Made by a program: the position numbers and the translations under genes. A DNA stretch of 64,000 nucleotides from Thermococcus sp. (lineage in GTDB: Archaea; Methanobacteriota_B; Thermococci; Thermococcales; Thermococcaceae). This document shows, piece after piece, positions 63,619-64,000 of this stretch. Within the stretch, counting starts at the first letter, position 1. The number at the start of each line of letters is the position of its first letter. Below the pieces are notes generated by a model. The model was not told the origin of the DNA, made no database searches, and saw only the letters and a program-made list of their open reading frames with translations. The DNA lies in assembly GCF_017656495.1 (NCBI RefSeq), contig NZ_JACDNS010000006.1, positions 1-64,000 of the forward strand, in the 5' to 3' direction.

Positions 63619-64000
63619 ATTAGGACACCTATCAGCGCAATTACGCTGAAGATTAATGGCATGATGCTTTTATGTCTTTCGAATTTTGGAAATTCGCCAA
63701 AGCATCTTGAAAGCATTGCTTTGTAAATCTTGTCATTTCTGATGTAAGCTCTCACAAAAATCTCGCTGAGTAATGCACCGAGCTTTTGATAATATTCCCT
63801 TTTTCCTATGCCGAAAGCTCTTGAATCTAAGGCTCGTTTCATTCTCAGTGCTTCGTCTTTAAACAAGTCAAGATAGCGGTAAGTGAATGCAAGTGTTAAA
63901 ATTAGTATCCTTGGAAATCTAAGCTCTTCCATTTCAGCCAAAAGCCTTGAGAAGCCTAAAGAGTTAGATGTCACAACAACAGCTGAAGAAGACAAGAAAG
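63615..64000 (-). CDS. cbiQ: ECF transporter transmembrane protein (CbiQ/EcfT), partial
   Basis: C-terminal 128 residues; the gene continues past the window end (frame open through 64000). It has the EcfT coupling motifs: RMKRALDSRAFG (the A-R-A/G-x helix that contacts the ATPase) and a preceding helix RILILTLAFTYRYLDLFKDE, plus a last membrane helix. Forms the membrane scaffold with the ATPase encoded just downstream. Confidence 0.9.
   Translation of the reverse strand, partial: FLSSSAVVVTSNSLGFSRLLAEMEELRFPRILILTLAFTYRYLDLFKDEALRMKRALDSRAFGIGKREYYQKLGALLSEIFVRAYIRNDKIYKAMLSRCFGEFPKFERHKSIMPLIFSVIALIGVLI

Noticed and set aside
63615-63640. ATTAGGACACCTAT near the cbiO start, resembling the DtxR-like palindrome
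   Set aside because: The spacer is 3 not 4, one arm is incomplete, and it lies across coding sequence of cbiQ/cbiO rather than next to a TATA box.

Overview
The window is a stretch of the chromosome of a hyperthermophilic euryarchaeon of the order Thermococcales, most likely a low-GC Thermococcus or a close relative. The evidence is the gene set: pyrolysin-type protease, cupin phosphoglucose isomerase, ADP-dependent glucokinase, the mannosylglycerate operon, CoA-disulfide/sulfur reductase, archaeal Nmd3 and PEP synthase. TATA/GGTG-type expression signals and a tRNA with an encoded CCA agree. No insertion sequence, integrase, CRISPR array, rRNA or prophage was seen. Genes are tightly packed and most gaps are under 250 bases.

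Layout. 1-8.0 kb: the 3' end of tRNA-Leu, two tandem MATE exporters sharing a promoter element, PEP synthase with a sugar-response motif, and an STT3/AglB-like membrane protein fused to an alpha/alpha-toroid-like domain. 8.0-22.2 kb: a membrane protein, an M20 peptidase, pyrolysin, stomatin-NfeD, DUF424-Nmd3, DUF1464, a CoA-disulfide/sulfur reductase with a SurR-like site, an MFS carrier and TrmO. 22.2-27.7 kb: a metal-flavoured cluster with two NifX-like proteins, two tryptophan-rich mini-proteins, DUF364, a frameshifted lipoprotein, a small membrane protein and a radical SAM enzyme. Two of its promoters carry the same ATTAGG-N4-CCTAAT palindrome. 27.7-33.6 kb: a TrkA-C membrane protein, a K+-channel-like protein with an unusual N-terminus, an NAD-kinase-like protein, an unknown protein, and hypCD behind a full SurR-consensus site.

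34.3-45.8 kb is the most distinctive region. It is an apparent operon of seven abutting or overlapping genes: a lipoprotein with two fused substrate-binding domains, a BtuC-like permease, an ATPase, a gate-type membrane protein, CobN, a ChlI/ChlD fusion with a His-rich linker, and a second gate-type membrane protein. It looks like a system that imports a tetrapyrrole or metal chelate and inserts or removes the metal. 45.8-54.1 kb: nadE, a zinc alcohol dehydrogenase, mobA, GNAT, TPR and secreted proteins, RNase Z, TraB, a zinc ribbon, a 59-residue KH-domain gene and an M50 protease. 54.1-61.1 kb: sugar metabolism and compatible solute synthesis (pgiA, glkA, mpgS-mpgP-manC, manB). 61.2-64 kb: a two-gene split permease and, on the other strand, an ECF transporter (cbiQ partial, cbiO, a conserved small protein).

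Genes work together in three visible regulatory circuits: Tgr/TrmBL1-type motifs at ppsA and pgiA (sugar), SurR-type sites at the sulfur reductase and hypCD (sulfur/hydrogen), and a DtxR/IdeR-like palindrome at the NifX/radical-SAM genes (metal). All assignments are from reading the sequence; no database search was run.
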